Below are positions 6,759-15,777 of a stretch of DNA of 64,000 nt, in pieces. Position 1 is the first letter of the stretch. Each line of letters starts with the position of its first letter. Under the pieces are notes generated by a model that saw nothing but the letters and a program-made list of their open reading frames with translations, did not search any database and had not been told where the DNA came from. The stretch is from assembly GCF_002086695.1 (NCBI RefSeq), contig NZ_MVIH01000013.1, positions 1 through 64,000 on the forward strand. Direction: 5' to 3'. The DNA is from Mycolicibacterium rhodesiae. GTDB lineage: Bacteria; Actinomycetota; Actinomycetes; Mycobacteriales; Mycobacteriaceae. Position numbers and translations under genes: made by a program.

Positions 6759-8525
6759 TCAGCCGGGCAGCACCGGCACCGCGCCGGGCGTCAGGAAAGG
6801 CCGTACATCCGACCAGGATTGGCTGTTCTCGGCACTGTTACCCGACAGCTGCAACACTCCGCGACTGTCGGACACGTACACCGCCGCAGGATTGGCCGCG
6901 ACCGCGGTTACCGGCATCACGATGTTGCCGCTCGGCCCGTCGGAGTTCACCCCGTCGATGTTCACGTACGAGACCGGGTGCGCGGCATCGGTTCGCGTGA
7001 CGACGATGTCGTCACCGGTGCGCCACGACAGCGACACAACCGACGACCCCAGCCCGAAACCGAGCCGCCGCGGATAGGTCAACGAGAACTCGCCGGCCGG
7101 GGTCTGCTCAACGTTCGCCAGAATCACCTGCCCGTTGATCACCATGGCTGCCCGAGTGCCATCCCGGGAAAGTTGCAATTCGGTTATCGCGCCGGGGAAT
7201 TGGGACACCACGGCTGCGGAGTCGACAGGGATCCGCGCGGGCTGCCCCGATGCCTGTTCCTGGATCACGCGGACGACGCTGTTACCGTCCACCACCACCC
7301 ACACCGCGTCGTCCAACGCCCAGGACGGCCGCGTCAACGAGCGGGCGTCGGTGGCTTTCGCCGCAACTGCGCCATTCGGGCCGATCCACAGCGAGGACAG
7401 CATGTCCGGCGCCCCGGGCCGCTGCACCGTCACCGACGCGATCGCCTGGCCGGTCCGCGACAGGGCCGCCGACACCTGATCATTCATCTGGCCGAACGAA
7501 CCGGGCACCGGTGTGGCCCGCTGCCCGTCCAGCGAGACCAGCGATCCGCGGATCAGCGCGTGCACCCCGGCCGCGGCGCCGTCGACGGCGCCCGGATCGG
7601 TGGCCGCGACATCGGTGGTGTCCCAGCCCTCGGCGAAGCGGTCGTCCAGAGCCGCGCCGTCGGCGTTGATCACATACGGGCCCTTGATGTCGGCCCGCGC
7701 CAGCGTCCAAATGATCTGGGCGGCAAGCAGTTGCCGGCTGTGCGGATCGGTGGTGGTCAGGTTCTCCAGGTCGACCTTCGCGCCGCCGTAGCCGCGGCCG
7801 ATCCCCGTCTTGCCGCCATCGGCGCGGGTCACCGGACCCATCATCTTCACCGGCCCCAACAGGTTGCGCACAGAGCGCGCCATCTCCGGGCGTGGCCCGG
7901 CGATCAATTTGTTGAGCAATTCGGTGGCCAGCTGGTCGCCGTCGGACACCGCCACATAGCGCGGATCGGGAACGACGGTCTTGCCGGTCGGGTCGACGAA
8001 GTAGAGGGTGTTGCGCTTGTAGGTGGCCTGGAACTGCTGCCAGTCCAGGAAGACCCCGTTGGGCAGCTTGTTGATCCGCCAGCCGTCGGGCGTCTGAACC
8101 AACTCCAGCGGACCCGGGTCGGGCAGTTGGCCCTCGGCGGTTTCGAAAACGCCCACATCGGAGAGCGACCCGAGCATGTCGGCCTTCATCGTCACCGCAA
8201 CCCGTTCAGTGGACCGGGTTTCGACGAATACGACGTTGTCGATCAGCAGCGCACTGCCCTGGTCATCCCATCCGCTGGAGGCCGAAGCGGTGAGGAACTG
8301 TCGCGCGGCAAGATGCCGGTTCGCCGGGTCGGCGGTGGCCTTGAGGAATTCCCGCAGCAACTGGTCGGGGTCCATCCCGGGGGTCGGCTTGGGCAGGCTC
8401 TTGGGCTGGGGTCGTTCGACGGTTCCAATCGCTTGCGGCGCAGAGGAATTCGGTACTCCGGCACATCCGCCTGTGGTAATCGCGACCAGCCCGGCCACCA
8501 AAAGGGCCAGCAGCCGGCGTCTCAC
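6759..8525 (-). CDS. lpqB: Lipoprotein LpqB, partner of the MtrAB two-component system
   Basis: The 588-residue protein has a signal sequence of Arg residues, a hydrophobic core and a lipobox TGGC with Cys21 as the lipidated residue. Residues about 50-300 form the GerMN-type and LpqB N-terminal region and the remainder is beta-propeller-like. LpqB binds the extracellular part of MtrB and influences MtrA phosphorylation and cell division in mycobacteria (family knowledge). It starts with GTG in a GTGA overlap with mtrB, so it is translated with it. Gene order mtrA-mtrB-lpqB is the conserved one. Confidence 0.95.
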   Translation of the reverse strand: MRRRLLALLVAGLVAITTGGCAGVPNSSAPQAIGTVERPQPKSLPKPTPGMDPDQLLREFLKATADPANRHLAARQFLTASASSGWDDQGSALLIDNVVFVETRSTERVAVTMKADMLGSLSDVGVFETAEGQLPDPGPLELVQTPDGWRINKLPNGVFLDWQQFQATYKRNTLYFVDPTGKTVVPDPRYVAVSDGDQLATELLNKLIAGPRPEMARSVRNLLGPVKMMGPVTRADGGKTGIGRGYGGAKVDLENLTTTDPHSRQLLAAQIIWTLARADIKGPYVINADGAALDDRFAEGWDTTDVAATDPGAVDGAAAGVHALIRGSLVSLDGQRATPVPGSFGQMNDQVSAALSRTGQAIASVTVQRPGAPDMLSSLWIGPNGAVAAKATDARSLTRPSWALDDAVWVVVDGNSVVRVIQEQASGQPARIPVDSAAVVSQFPGAITELQLSRDGTRAAMVINGQVILANVEQTPAGEFSLTYPRRLGFGLGSSVVSLSWRTGDDIVVTRTDAAHPVSYVNIDGVNSDGPSGNIVMPVTAVAANPAAVYVSDSRGVLQLSGNSAENSQSWSDVRPFLTPGAVPVLPG

Positions 8526-10192
8526 ACGCTCTCCCCCGCCGGCTCCCGCTGCCTTACCTGGCGCAAGTCCTTGCGACTATCGCGTTCTGCAGCAACGGGT
8601 TTGAGCGGCAACGGGCTGGTTGTGACCTTGTGGCCACGCACGAGCGGAAGGGTCAGCCGGAAGCAGGCACCCTTGCCGGGTTCGCCCCAGGCCTCGAGTC
8701 GGCCCTGGTGCAACCGGGCATCCTCGATGCTGATCGCGAGGCCTAAACCTGTTCCGCCGGACCGACGCACGCGGGAGGGGTCCGAACGCCAGAACCGACT
8801 GAACACCAGCTTCTCCTCGCCAGGGCGCAAGCCGACACCGTAGTCGCGGACCGTGACGGCGACGGTGTCCTCGTCGGCGGCCATCCGGATGTGGACCGGC
8901 TTGTGCTCGGCATGGTCGATCGCGTTGGCGATCAGGTTCCGCAGGATGCGCTCGACGCGGCGGGCGTCGACCTCGGCGATGACCTCGCTGTCCGGCAGGT
9001 TGACCATCAGTTCGATACCGGCCTCATCGGCCAGGTGCCCGACGTTGCCCAATGCGCTGTTGACCGTGGATCGCAGATCGACTGCTTCGACCGAGAGTTC
9101 GGCGACGCCGGCGTCGTGGCGGGAGATCTCGAGCAGATCGTTGAGGAGAGTCTCGAACCGGTCGAGCTCATTGACCATGAGCTCGGTGGACCGGCGCAGC
9201 GCCGGGTCCAGTTCTTCGGAATGATCGTGGATCAGATCGGCCGCCATCCGCACCGTGGTCAGCGGGGTGCGCAACTCGTGGCTGACGTCGGAGGTGAAGC
9301 GGCGCTGCAGATTACCGAACTCCTCGAGGTTGGTGATCTGACGCTGCAGGCTCTCGGCCATATCGTTGAACGACACCGCCAGCCTGGCCATGTCGTCCTC
9401 ACCACGCACCGGCATCCGCTCGGAGAGGTGGCCCTCGGCGAAGCGCTCGGCGATCCGGGACGCCGAACGCACCGGCAGCACGACCTGGCGCGATACCAGC
9501 AGCGCGATCCCGGCCAGCAGCACCAGCAGGACCAACCCGCCGGTGGCCATGGTGCCACGCACCAGAGTGATCGTGTTTTCTTCGTTGTTGAGCGGGAAGA
9601 TCAGGTAGAGCTCGAGATTCGGCACGCGTGACGGTGCCGGCGTACCGATCAACAGCGCCGGGCCGCTGAACGCGTCGGTACGCACCGTCGAGTACTGGTA
9701 GCTGACCTGGCCGGCTTTGACGAAGTCGCGCAACGATTTCGGGATCTGGTCGACCGGCCCGGCAGCGGTGGCCGCCCGCGGTCCGTCACCAGGGACCATC
9801 AGCACCGCGTCGAACGTGCCGGCCAGGGCCGCCCCGGACGACTGGCCGGTCTTGGAGATCAAGGTGTTGCGCGCCAGCTGCAGGCTGCTGTCCAGAGACC
9901 GCGCCTCTTCACCACTGACCGTTCCGCTGACGGTGTTGCGCGCCCGGTCCAGTTCCTCGGTCGCCGCGTGGACCTTGACGTCGAGCACCCGGTTGGTGAT
10001 CTGGCTGGTGAGCACGAAGCCGAGGGCCACGATGACGGCGGCCGACAGACCCAACGTCAGCACAACCACCCGCAACTGCAGCGACCGGCGCCAGATCAAC
10101 CCCAGTGCTCGACTCAGCGCACTCGTACCCCGAACCAGGGGACCCGATCGTCCCCACGGACCGCGGATGCGCCGCCTCGAGCCGAACATCAC
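8522..10192 (-). CDS. mtrB: Sensor histidine kinase MtrB
   Basis: The 556-residue protein has two membrane segments, about residues 42-62 and 218-236, that bracket an extracellular sensor loop. A HAMP segment follows (about 237-290), then the H-box DVSHELRTPLTTVR with phosphorylated His305. The ATPase domain has the N-box (NLIANAIDHA), DYGVGL and GGTGLGLAI. It phosphorylates MtrA and takes part in cell-cycle and cell-wall control (family knowledge). It is 22 bases from the mtrA stop and overlaps lpqB by GTGA. The C-terminal tail after the ATPase domain is basic and unstructured, as in other mycobacteria. Confidence 0.97.
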   Translation of the reverse strand: MMFGSRRRIRGPWGRSGPLVRGTSALSRALGLIWRRSLQLRVVVLTLGLSAAVIVALGFVLTSQITNRVLDVKVHAATEELDRARNTVSGTVSGEEARSLDSSLQLARNTLISKTGQSSGAALAGTFDAVLMVPGDGPRAATAAGPVDQIPKSLRDFVKAGQVSYQYSTVRTDAFSGPALLIGTPAPSRVPNLELYLIFPLNNEENTITLVRGTMATGGLVLLVLLAGIALLVSRQVVLPVRSASRIAERFAEGHLSERMPVRGEDDMARLAVSFNDMAESLQRQITNLEEFGNLQRRFTSDVSHELRTPLTTVRMAADLIHDHSEELDPALRRSTELMVNELDRFETLLNDLLEISRHDAGVAELSVEAVDLRSTVNSALGNVGHLADEAGIELMVNLPDSEVIAEVDARRVERILRNLIANAIDHAEHKPVHIRMAADEDTVAVTVRDYGVGLRPGEEKLVFSRFWRSDPSRVRRSGGTGLGLAISIEDARLHQGRLEAWGEPGKGACFRLTLPLVRGHKVTTSPLPLKPVAAERDSRKDLRQVRQREPAGESV

Positions 10193-10214
10193 CTGCGGCG
10201 CTCCTCCGAGCGCA

Positions 10215-10901
10215 TCACGGCGGTCCGGCCTTGTAACCCACTCCTCGAACGGTCAGCACCACCTGCGGGTTCTCCGGGTCCTTCTCGACCTTCGCCCGCA
10301 ACCGCTGGACATGCACGTTCACCAAACGGGTGTCCGCGGGGTGGCGATATCCCCACACCTGTTCGAGCAGCACATCTCGAGTAAACACCTGGCGTGGTTT
10401 GCGTGCCAGCGCCACCAGCAGGTCGAACTCGAGCGGGGTCAGCGAAATCTGCTCACCCTCCCGGGTGACCTTGTGCGCCGGCACGTCGATGTCGATGTCG
10501 GCGATCGACAGCATCTCGGCCGGCTCGTCCTCGTTGCGCCGCAGCCGGGCACGGACGCGCGCCACCAACTCCTTGGGTTTGAACGGCTTCATCACGTAGT
10601 CGTCGGCGCCCGACTCCAGGCCGAGCACCACGTCCACCGTGTCGGTCTTGGCGGTGAGCATGACGATCGGCACGCCGGAGTCCGCGCGCAGCACCCGGCA
10701 CACATCGATGCCGTTCATGCCGGGCAACATGAGGTCCAACAACACCAGATCGGGGCGGAGCTCACGCACAGCCGTCAGCGCCTGCGAGCCGTCGCCGATG
10801 ACCGCGGTGTCGAAACCCTCGCCACGCAAAACGATGGTGAGCATCTCGGCCAGCGATGGGTCGTCGTCGACTACGAGAATCCTTTGCCTCATGGTGTCCA
10901 T
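10215..10901 (-). CDS. mtrA: Response regulator MtrA
   Basis: The 228-residue OmpR/PhoB-type regulator starts MDTMRQRILVVDDD at 10901, the start used in M. tuberculosis; an in-frame ATG at 10922 would add seven residues. The receiver domain has the acidic pocket Asp12-14, the phospho-acceptor Asp56 (LVLLDLMLPG) and Lys at MKPFKPKEL. The winged helix DNA-binding domain contains LTPLEFDLLVAL and the recognition region TRLVNVHVQRLRAKVE. MtrA is essential in M. tuberculosis and controls dnaA, rpf and cell wall genes (family knowledge). It heads the mtrA-mtrB-lpqB unit and follows tmk by 72 bases. Confidence 0.97.
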   Translation of the reverse strand: MDTMRQRILVVDDDPSLAEMLTIVLRGEGFDTAVIGDGSQALTAVRELRPDLVLLDLMLPGMNGIDVCRVLRADSGVPIVMLTAKTDTVDVVLGLESGADDYVMKPFKPKELVARVRARLRRNEDEPAEMLSIADIDIDVPAHKVTREGEQISLTPLEFDLLVALARKPRQVFTRDVLLEQVWGYRHPADTRLVNVHVQRLRAKVEKDPENPQVVLTVRGVGYKAGPP

Positions 10902-10973
10902 GGTGTCACCGAATTGCGACAAACCCCGGCTACCACACGGGCGAGTTGCGACATTTCCGCTGGGTGGGGTCCT

Positions 10974-11615
10974 CTAACCCAGCAGCGAGGCCGCCAAAGC
11001 CTCCGGATCGACGTCCGGGGCGACGATCGACCAGGGCCCACCCCAGTTAGCGGCACCGAGTTCGGCGTACACCGCGCCCGTCCGGCGCTGCAGTCCGTCG
11101 TCGCGCTCGTAGGCGTCGCGGGCCCGGTCGACCTCCTGCTGGGCCCGGTGCCTGGCCCGCTCGGCGGCCAACTCGACCGACGCGTCGAGCAGGATCTGCC
11201 GATCGGGTTTGGGCAGGCCGAACCGGCCGTACTCGAGGTCGCCCACCCACGACACCGCCTCACCCGCGGCATCCTGATGCAATCGGGCCGCGCTGTACGC
11301 CGCGTTGGAGGCGACGTAGCGATCCAGGATCACCACGTCGTGCCTGCGACGGAGATCGGCGATGTGATCGATCGCCCCGGCCCTGTCGAGGGCGAACAGC
11401 GTCGCCATCGCATACACCGACGACGCCAGGTCACCGTGCCGGCCGTGCAGCGCCTCACTGGCCAGGTCGGCATGGATCGACTGGCCGTAGCGGGGGAAGG
11501 CCAGCGTGGTGACCGACTTGCCGTCGGCTTCCAAGGCGCGCTGAAGTCCGGCAGTCAATGTCCGCTTGCCGGCCCCGTCGAGTCCCTCGATGACGATGAG
11601 CACGGCCGCCATCAT
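10974..11615 (-). CDS. tmk: Thymidylate kinase
   Basis: The 213-residue protein makes dTDP from dTMP with ATP. It starts at one of two adjacent ATGs (11615 or 11612) that overlap the stop of the LLM oxidoreductase gene as ATGATG. The P-loop is GLDGAGKRT near the N-terminus, in the mycobacterial form with Lys-Arg-Thr. The DRYVASNAAYSAAR segment (substrate-binding DRY) lies near residue 95, and the LID region is Arg rich (ERARHRAQQEVDRARDAYER). Its place upstream of mtrA is the conserved order in mycobacteria. Confidence 0.93.
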   Translation of the reverse strand: MMAAVLIVIEGLDGAGKRTLTAGLQRALEADGKSVTTLAFPRYGQSIHADLASEALHGRHGDLASSVYAMATLFALDRAGAIDHIADLRRRHDVVILDRYVASNAAYSAARLHQDAAGEAVSWVGDLEYGRFGLPKPDRQILLDASVELAAERARHRAQQEVDRARDAYERDDGLQRRTGAVYAELGAANWGGPWSIVAPDVDPEALAASLLG

Positions 11616-12484
11616 GCCCGAGCGGTGATCAGCTCGTCCGCCACCCACCGCGCGACGCCGGCCGGATACGGCGCGGGCACGATCAAGATGAGGTGGGTGA
11701 ACCCCGCGTCGAGTCGCTGCCTGATCGCCGAACGAGTCGCGGCAGGGGCGTCGTAGTCGACGCCTACGGTGATCGAACGTTCGATCGCTGCCGGGTCGCG
11801 GCCGATCTCGGCGCAGAACCCGTCGAGCATCGCGCTGCGGCGGGCCCCCTCGGCGACGTCAGTTCCGGAGAAGTTCCAGATGTTCGCGTGTTCGGCGACG
11901 ACCCGCAGCGTCGACGTAGCCTGTCCGCCGATCAGGATCGGCGGATGCGGACGCTGCTTCGGCTTCGGATTGCCATACGCGCCTTGAAGTTTGATGACGT
12001 CCCCGTCGAAGTCGAAGGGCTCGTCCGACGTCCACAATCGGCGGATGACGGTGCACGCCTCGGAGAGCGCGGTGACCGCGTGCTCGGCGTCGTTGTAGGG
12101 CAGCCCGTGCGCGTCGTATTCGCGGCGGGCAGCCGGATGCGACGGCCGTGATCCCGCACCGATGCCGAAATCGAGGCGACCGTCCGAGACGATGTCGACC
12201 GTCGTCGCGACCTTGGCCAATACCGCCGGCGGGCGAAATCGGTTGCTCGTGACCAGAAGTCCGAGCCGGAGTCGCTCAGTCTGTGCCGCCAGCGCCGACA
12301 AGAGTGTCCACCCCTCGAAGATGGGGCCGCCGGGGTCACCGGCGATGGGAAGAAGGTGATCGAACAGCCAGGCATGTTCGATTTCGGGAATTGAATCGGC
12401 CTCGCGCCACACTCTCGCAATGTCGTGATAGCCGACCTGCTGGGGCGCGGTCATGATGCCGAACCGCGCGTGATCGTGGCTCAT
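11612..12484 (-). CDS. LLM-class, probably F420-dependent, oxidoreductase
   Basis: The 290-residue protein has the luciferase-like TIM barrel signature: HAWLFDHLLPI, LRLGLLVTSNRFRPPAVLAK, VDIVSDGRLDFGIGAGSRPSHPAARREYDAHG and HPPILIGG. This pattern is typical of mycobacterial F420H2-dependent oxidoreductases. The cofactor is predicted, not shown; F420 genes fbiA and fbiB are in the same window. The substrate is unknown. It is divergent from a TetR-type regulator with two inverted operator-like sites between them, so it is probably the regulated target. It overlaps tmk by four bases and may add a second promoter for tmk. Confidence 0.88.
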   Translation of the reverse strand: MSHDHARFGIMTAPQQVGYHDIARVWREADSIPEIEHAWLFDHLLPIAGDPGGPIFEGWTLLSALAAQTERLRLGLLVTSNRFRPPAVLAKVATTVDIVSDGRLDFGIGAGSRPSHPAARREYDAHGLPYNDAEHAVTALSEACTVIRRLWTSDEPFDFDGDVIKLQGAYGNPKPKQRPHPPILIGGQATSTLRVVAEHANIWNFSGTDVAEGARRSAMLDGFCAEIGRDPAAIERSITVGVDYDAPAATRSAIRQRLDAGFTHLILIVPAPYPAGVARWVADELITARA

Positions 12485-12509
12485 GGAGTCCTCCCGGTTC
12501 TGCGATACC

Positions 12510-12560
12510 GTTAAACGGAACGCCGCTCCTCTTCAACATACGGAGCGTTGTTCCGCTTAG
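12510..12560. promoter_or_regulatory. Paired operator-like inverted repeats between LLM gene and TetR gene
   Basis: Two related 20-base segments face each other: 12510-12529 (core CGGAACGCCGCTCC) and 12541-12560 (core GGAGCGTTGTTCCG). They are inverted copies of one another with two mismatches in the core, and each is itself an imperfect CGGA...TCCG palindrome. They fill the 97-base space between the divergent LLM and TetR starts. That is the classical place for TetR-family operators, so the neighbouring regulator probably represses both genes from here. Confidence 0.6.
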
Positions 12561-12581
12561 CAACCGCGAGGAGGTGAGCCG

Positions 12582-13136
12582 ATGGCGGCGGAACGCAAAC
12601 GGGCCGACGCCCGGCGGAATGCGCAGAACCTGCTCGAAGCGGCCGCGGCAGCGTTCGTCGCGTCGGGAGTGGACGCCCCGGTCCGCGATATCGCTGCCCG
12701 CGCCGGGGTCGGCATGGGCACGATCTACCGGCACTTCCCCACCCGCGCCGATTTGATCATCGCCGTGTACGAGCACCAGGTCGAGGCCTGCGCCGCGGCC
12801 GGGGCCGACCTGCTCGAAAACAACGCGTCACCGCACGCCGCACTGACCGCGTGGATCGACCAATTCGTCGACTTTCTGGTGACCAAACACGGCCTGGCGG
12901 CGGCACTTCAGTCCGACAGCGCACGATTCGACACGTTGCACGCGTACTTCATCGATCGATTGGTTCCGGTGTGCACGACGCTGCTCGAAGCGGCCGCTGC
13001 CGCCGGTGAAATCGAACCGGGGATCGAACCGTTGGGATTGCTGCGCGCCGTCGGCAATCTGTGCATCGGCAGCGACGATGAACGCTACGACGCGCGCAAA
13101 ATGGTCGGACTGCTGGTGCAGGGGCTGCGCGTCTGA
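12582..13136 (+). CDS. TetR-family transcriptional regulator
   Basis: The 184-residue protein has an N-terminal TetR helix-turn-helix: ARRNAQNLLEAAAAAF, then VRDIAARAGVGMGTIYRHFPTRADLI at about residues 33-58. The C-terminal ligand domain is Ala/Leu rich. The ribosome site GCGAGGAGGTGA lies just before the ATG. It is transcribed away from the LLM oxidoreductase and probably represses it and itself through the paired operators. The ligand is unknown. The gene lies between tmk and sahH, where M. tuberculosis (from memory) has no such gene. Confidence 0.88.
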   Translation: MAAERKRADARRNAQNLLEAAAAAFVASGVDAPVRDIAARAGVGMGTIYRHFPTRADLIIAVYEHQVEACAAAGADLLENNASPHAALTAWIDQFVDFLVTKHGLAAALQSDSARFDTLHAYFIDRLVPVCTTLLEAAAAAGEIEPGIEPLGLLRAVGNLCIGSDDERYDARKMVGLLVQGLRV

Positions 13137-13150
13137 CGCCGGACATGACA

Positions 13151-13214
13151 GCGCCGAGCGTGCGCGCAGATCGGGATCTCAGACGAGATCGCGATCGACG
13201 CGCACACTCGGCGC
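13151..13214. terminator. Long hairpin between convergent TetR and sahH genes
   Basis: GCGCCGAGCGTGCGCG (13151-13166) pairs with CGCGCACACTCGGCGC (13199-13214) over 16 positions with one mismatch. Inside the loop GATCTC and GAGATC form a second small stem. It lies between two converging stop codons and has no U-tract, as is common for mycobacterial terminator-like hairpins. The motif GCGCCGAG...CTCGGCGC resembles a repeated intergenic element I remember from mycobacterial genomes, so it may be one copy of a family. Confidence 0.6.
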
Positions 13215-13222
13215 GATGAAAA

Positions 13223-14683
<1,461 letters not shown>

Positions 14684-14715
14684 GTAGAGCCCCTTTTCGT
14701 TCGTCATTGCCGGTG

Positions 14716-14734
14716 AGCGCGCGATACGCGCGCT
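14716..14734 (-). other. Perfect hairpin in the sahH leader
   Basis: AGCGCGCG (14716-14723), ATA and CGCGCGCT (14727-14734) form an 8-bp perfect stem with a 3-base loop. It lies 33-51 bases upstream of the preferred sahH start, between it and the alkX stop. It could end transcription from the alk operon or act in the sahH leader. I saw no match to the SAH riboswitch core. Confidence 0.4.
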
Positions 14735-14789
14735 GGCGACACCCTCAGCCTGCGGGCTCGCGGGACAGGCGCTTGGAGCGCTCTGACAG

Positions 14790-15422
14790 CTAAGGAATAT
14801 CGACTACACCGTAGCGTTCGGCGAACGGCGTCATCAATCGGGCCAGGTCTAAGGCCACATCGTGGTCGGCCTCGGGCGGCATCGACACGTAGCTCATCGC
14901 CAGCCGCACGATCGCGCGGGCCAGCACCCCCGAGTCGGCCTCGCTGGCACTGACCCAGCTGTTCATGAAGGCCTCGGTGAGCTTGGCCGAGGCGCGGGTG
15001 ATGATCGGCGCGCTGTCGGTGGTGATCATTTGCAGCAGGTCAGGTTTGGCGACGCCGGTCAGCAACGAGATCACCAGCGGGTCGGCGGCCGACTCGGTGA
15101 AGAACACCCGGAAACCCTCGGTGAAGGCGGCCAGCACGTCGCCGACGTTGGAGCTGATCGCGGTCCCGATCGCATCCACCAGGCGGTCGGCCAGCCGAAT
15201 CGCGTACCCCTGCGCCAGGCCTTGCCGGGAACCGAACTCGTTGTAGATGGTCTGGCGGCTGACCCCCGCGGTGCGCGCCACGTCGGACAGGGTGATCGCG
15301 GACCAGTCCTTGGTCAGAAGTTCCTCGCGCATCGCGTCGAGGACCGAGTCCCGCAGCAGCGCGCGAGAGGCCTCGGGATAGGGCACCCGAGGACTCTTCA
15401 CATGCGCGAGAGTAGTGGTCAC
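14790..15422 (-). CDS. alkX: TetR-family regulator of the alkane hydroxylase operon
   Basis: The GTG at 15422 gives 210 residues (VTTTLAHVKSPRVPYPEAS) and overlaps the rubB stop as GTGA; a longer frame would run through rubB. The DNA-binding part is ITLSDVARTAGVSRQTIYNEFGSRQGLAQGYA at about residues 45-75. It corresponds to the TetR gene that ends the alkB-rubA-rubB operon in mycobacteria (Rv3249c in M. tuberculosis), which in related species represses alkB. The inverted repeat overlapping the alkB promoter is its probable site, giving autoregulation of the whole operon. Confidence 0.88.
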   Translation of the reverse strand: MTTTLAHVKSPRVPYPEASRALLRDSVLDAMREELLTKDWSAITLSDVARTAGVSRQTIYNEFGSRQGLAQGYAIRLADRLVDAIGTAISSNVGDVLAAFTEGFRVFFTESAADPLVISLLTGVAKPDLLQMITTDSAPIITRASAKLTEAFMNSWVSASEADSGVLARAIVRLAMSYVSMPPEADHDVALDLARLMTPFAERYGVVDIP

Positions 15423-15607
15423 GGCCTCGCGACTTCCACCATCTCGAAGTCCGACTTCGACGCGCCGCAGTCCGGGCAGCTCCAGTCCTCCGGGATGTCG
15501 TCCCAGCGGGTGCCCGGCGCGATGCCGTCCTCCGGCCAGCCCTTTGCTTCGTCGTACTCGAATCCACACTGCACACAGATGAACAGCTTGTAGTCCTGCT
15601 CGCTCAT
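15419..15607 (-). CDS. rubB: Rubredoxin RubB
   Basis: The 62-residue iron protein has two CxxC iron ligands pairs, CVQCGFEYD near residue 11 and CPDCGASKSDF near residue 44. It carries electrons to AlkB. It starts in an ATGA overlap with rubA and ends in a GTGA overlap with alkX, so all four genes of the operon are translationally chained. Confidence 0.95.
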   Translation of the reverse strand: MSEQDYKLFICVQCGFEYDEAKGWPEDGIAPGTRWDDIPEDWSCPDCGASKSDFEMVEVARP

Positions 15608-15777
15608 TGCTTGACACCTATCTCTTCGAAGTCAACTTTTTCTCGCACCCCGCAGTCGGGGCAACACCAGTCGTCGGGTACGTCGGCCCAGGCGGTGCCT
15701 GGCGGGAAGCCCTCGCGCGCAGCGCCTTTCGCTTCGTCGTATACGTAGTCACAGATCGGGCACTGGTAGGCGCTCAT
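15604..15777 (-). CDS. rubA: Rubredoxin RubA (57 residues)
   Basis: This short gene encodes MSAYQCPICDYVYDEAKG, then a middle region and CCPDCGVREKVDFEEIG near the end. The two CxxC pairs are the iron ligands of rubredoxin. It overlaps alkB at ATGA (start 15777) and rubB at ATGA (stop 15604). Two rubredoxins after alkB is the usual actinobacterial arrangement; from family knowledge one type commonly donates electrons to AlkB and the other may not substitute for it. Its small size makes it easy to miss. Confidence 0.95.
   Translation of the reverse strand: MSAYQCPICDYVYDEAKGAAREGFPPGTAWADVPDDWCCPDCGVREKVDFEEIGVKQ

Noticed and set aside
14684..14789. SAH riboswitch upstream of sahH
   Set aside because: The leader has one strong simple hairpin but not the conserved loops or pseudoknot pattern I know for SAH riboswitches.
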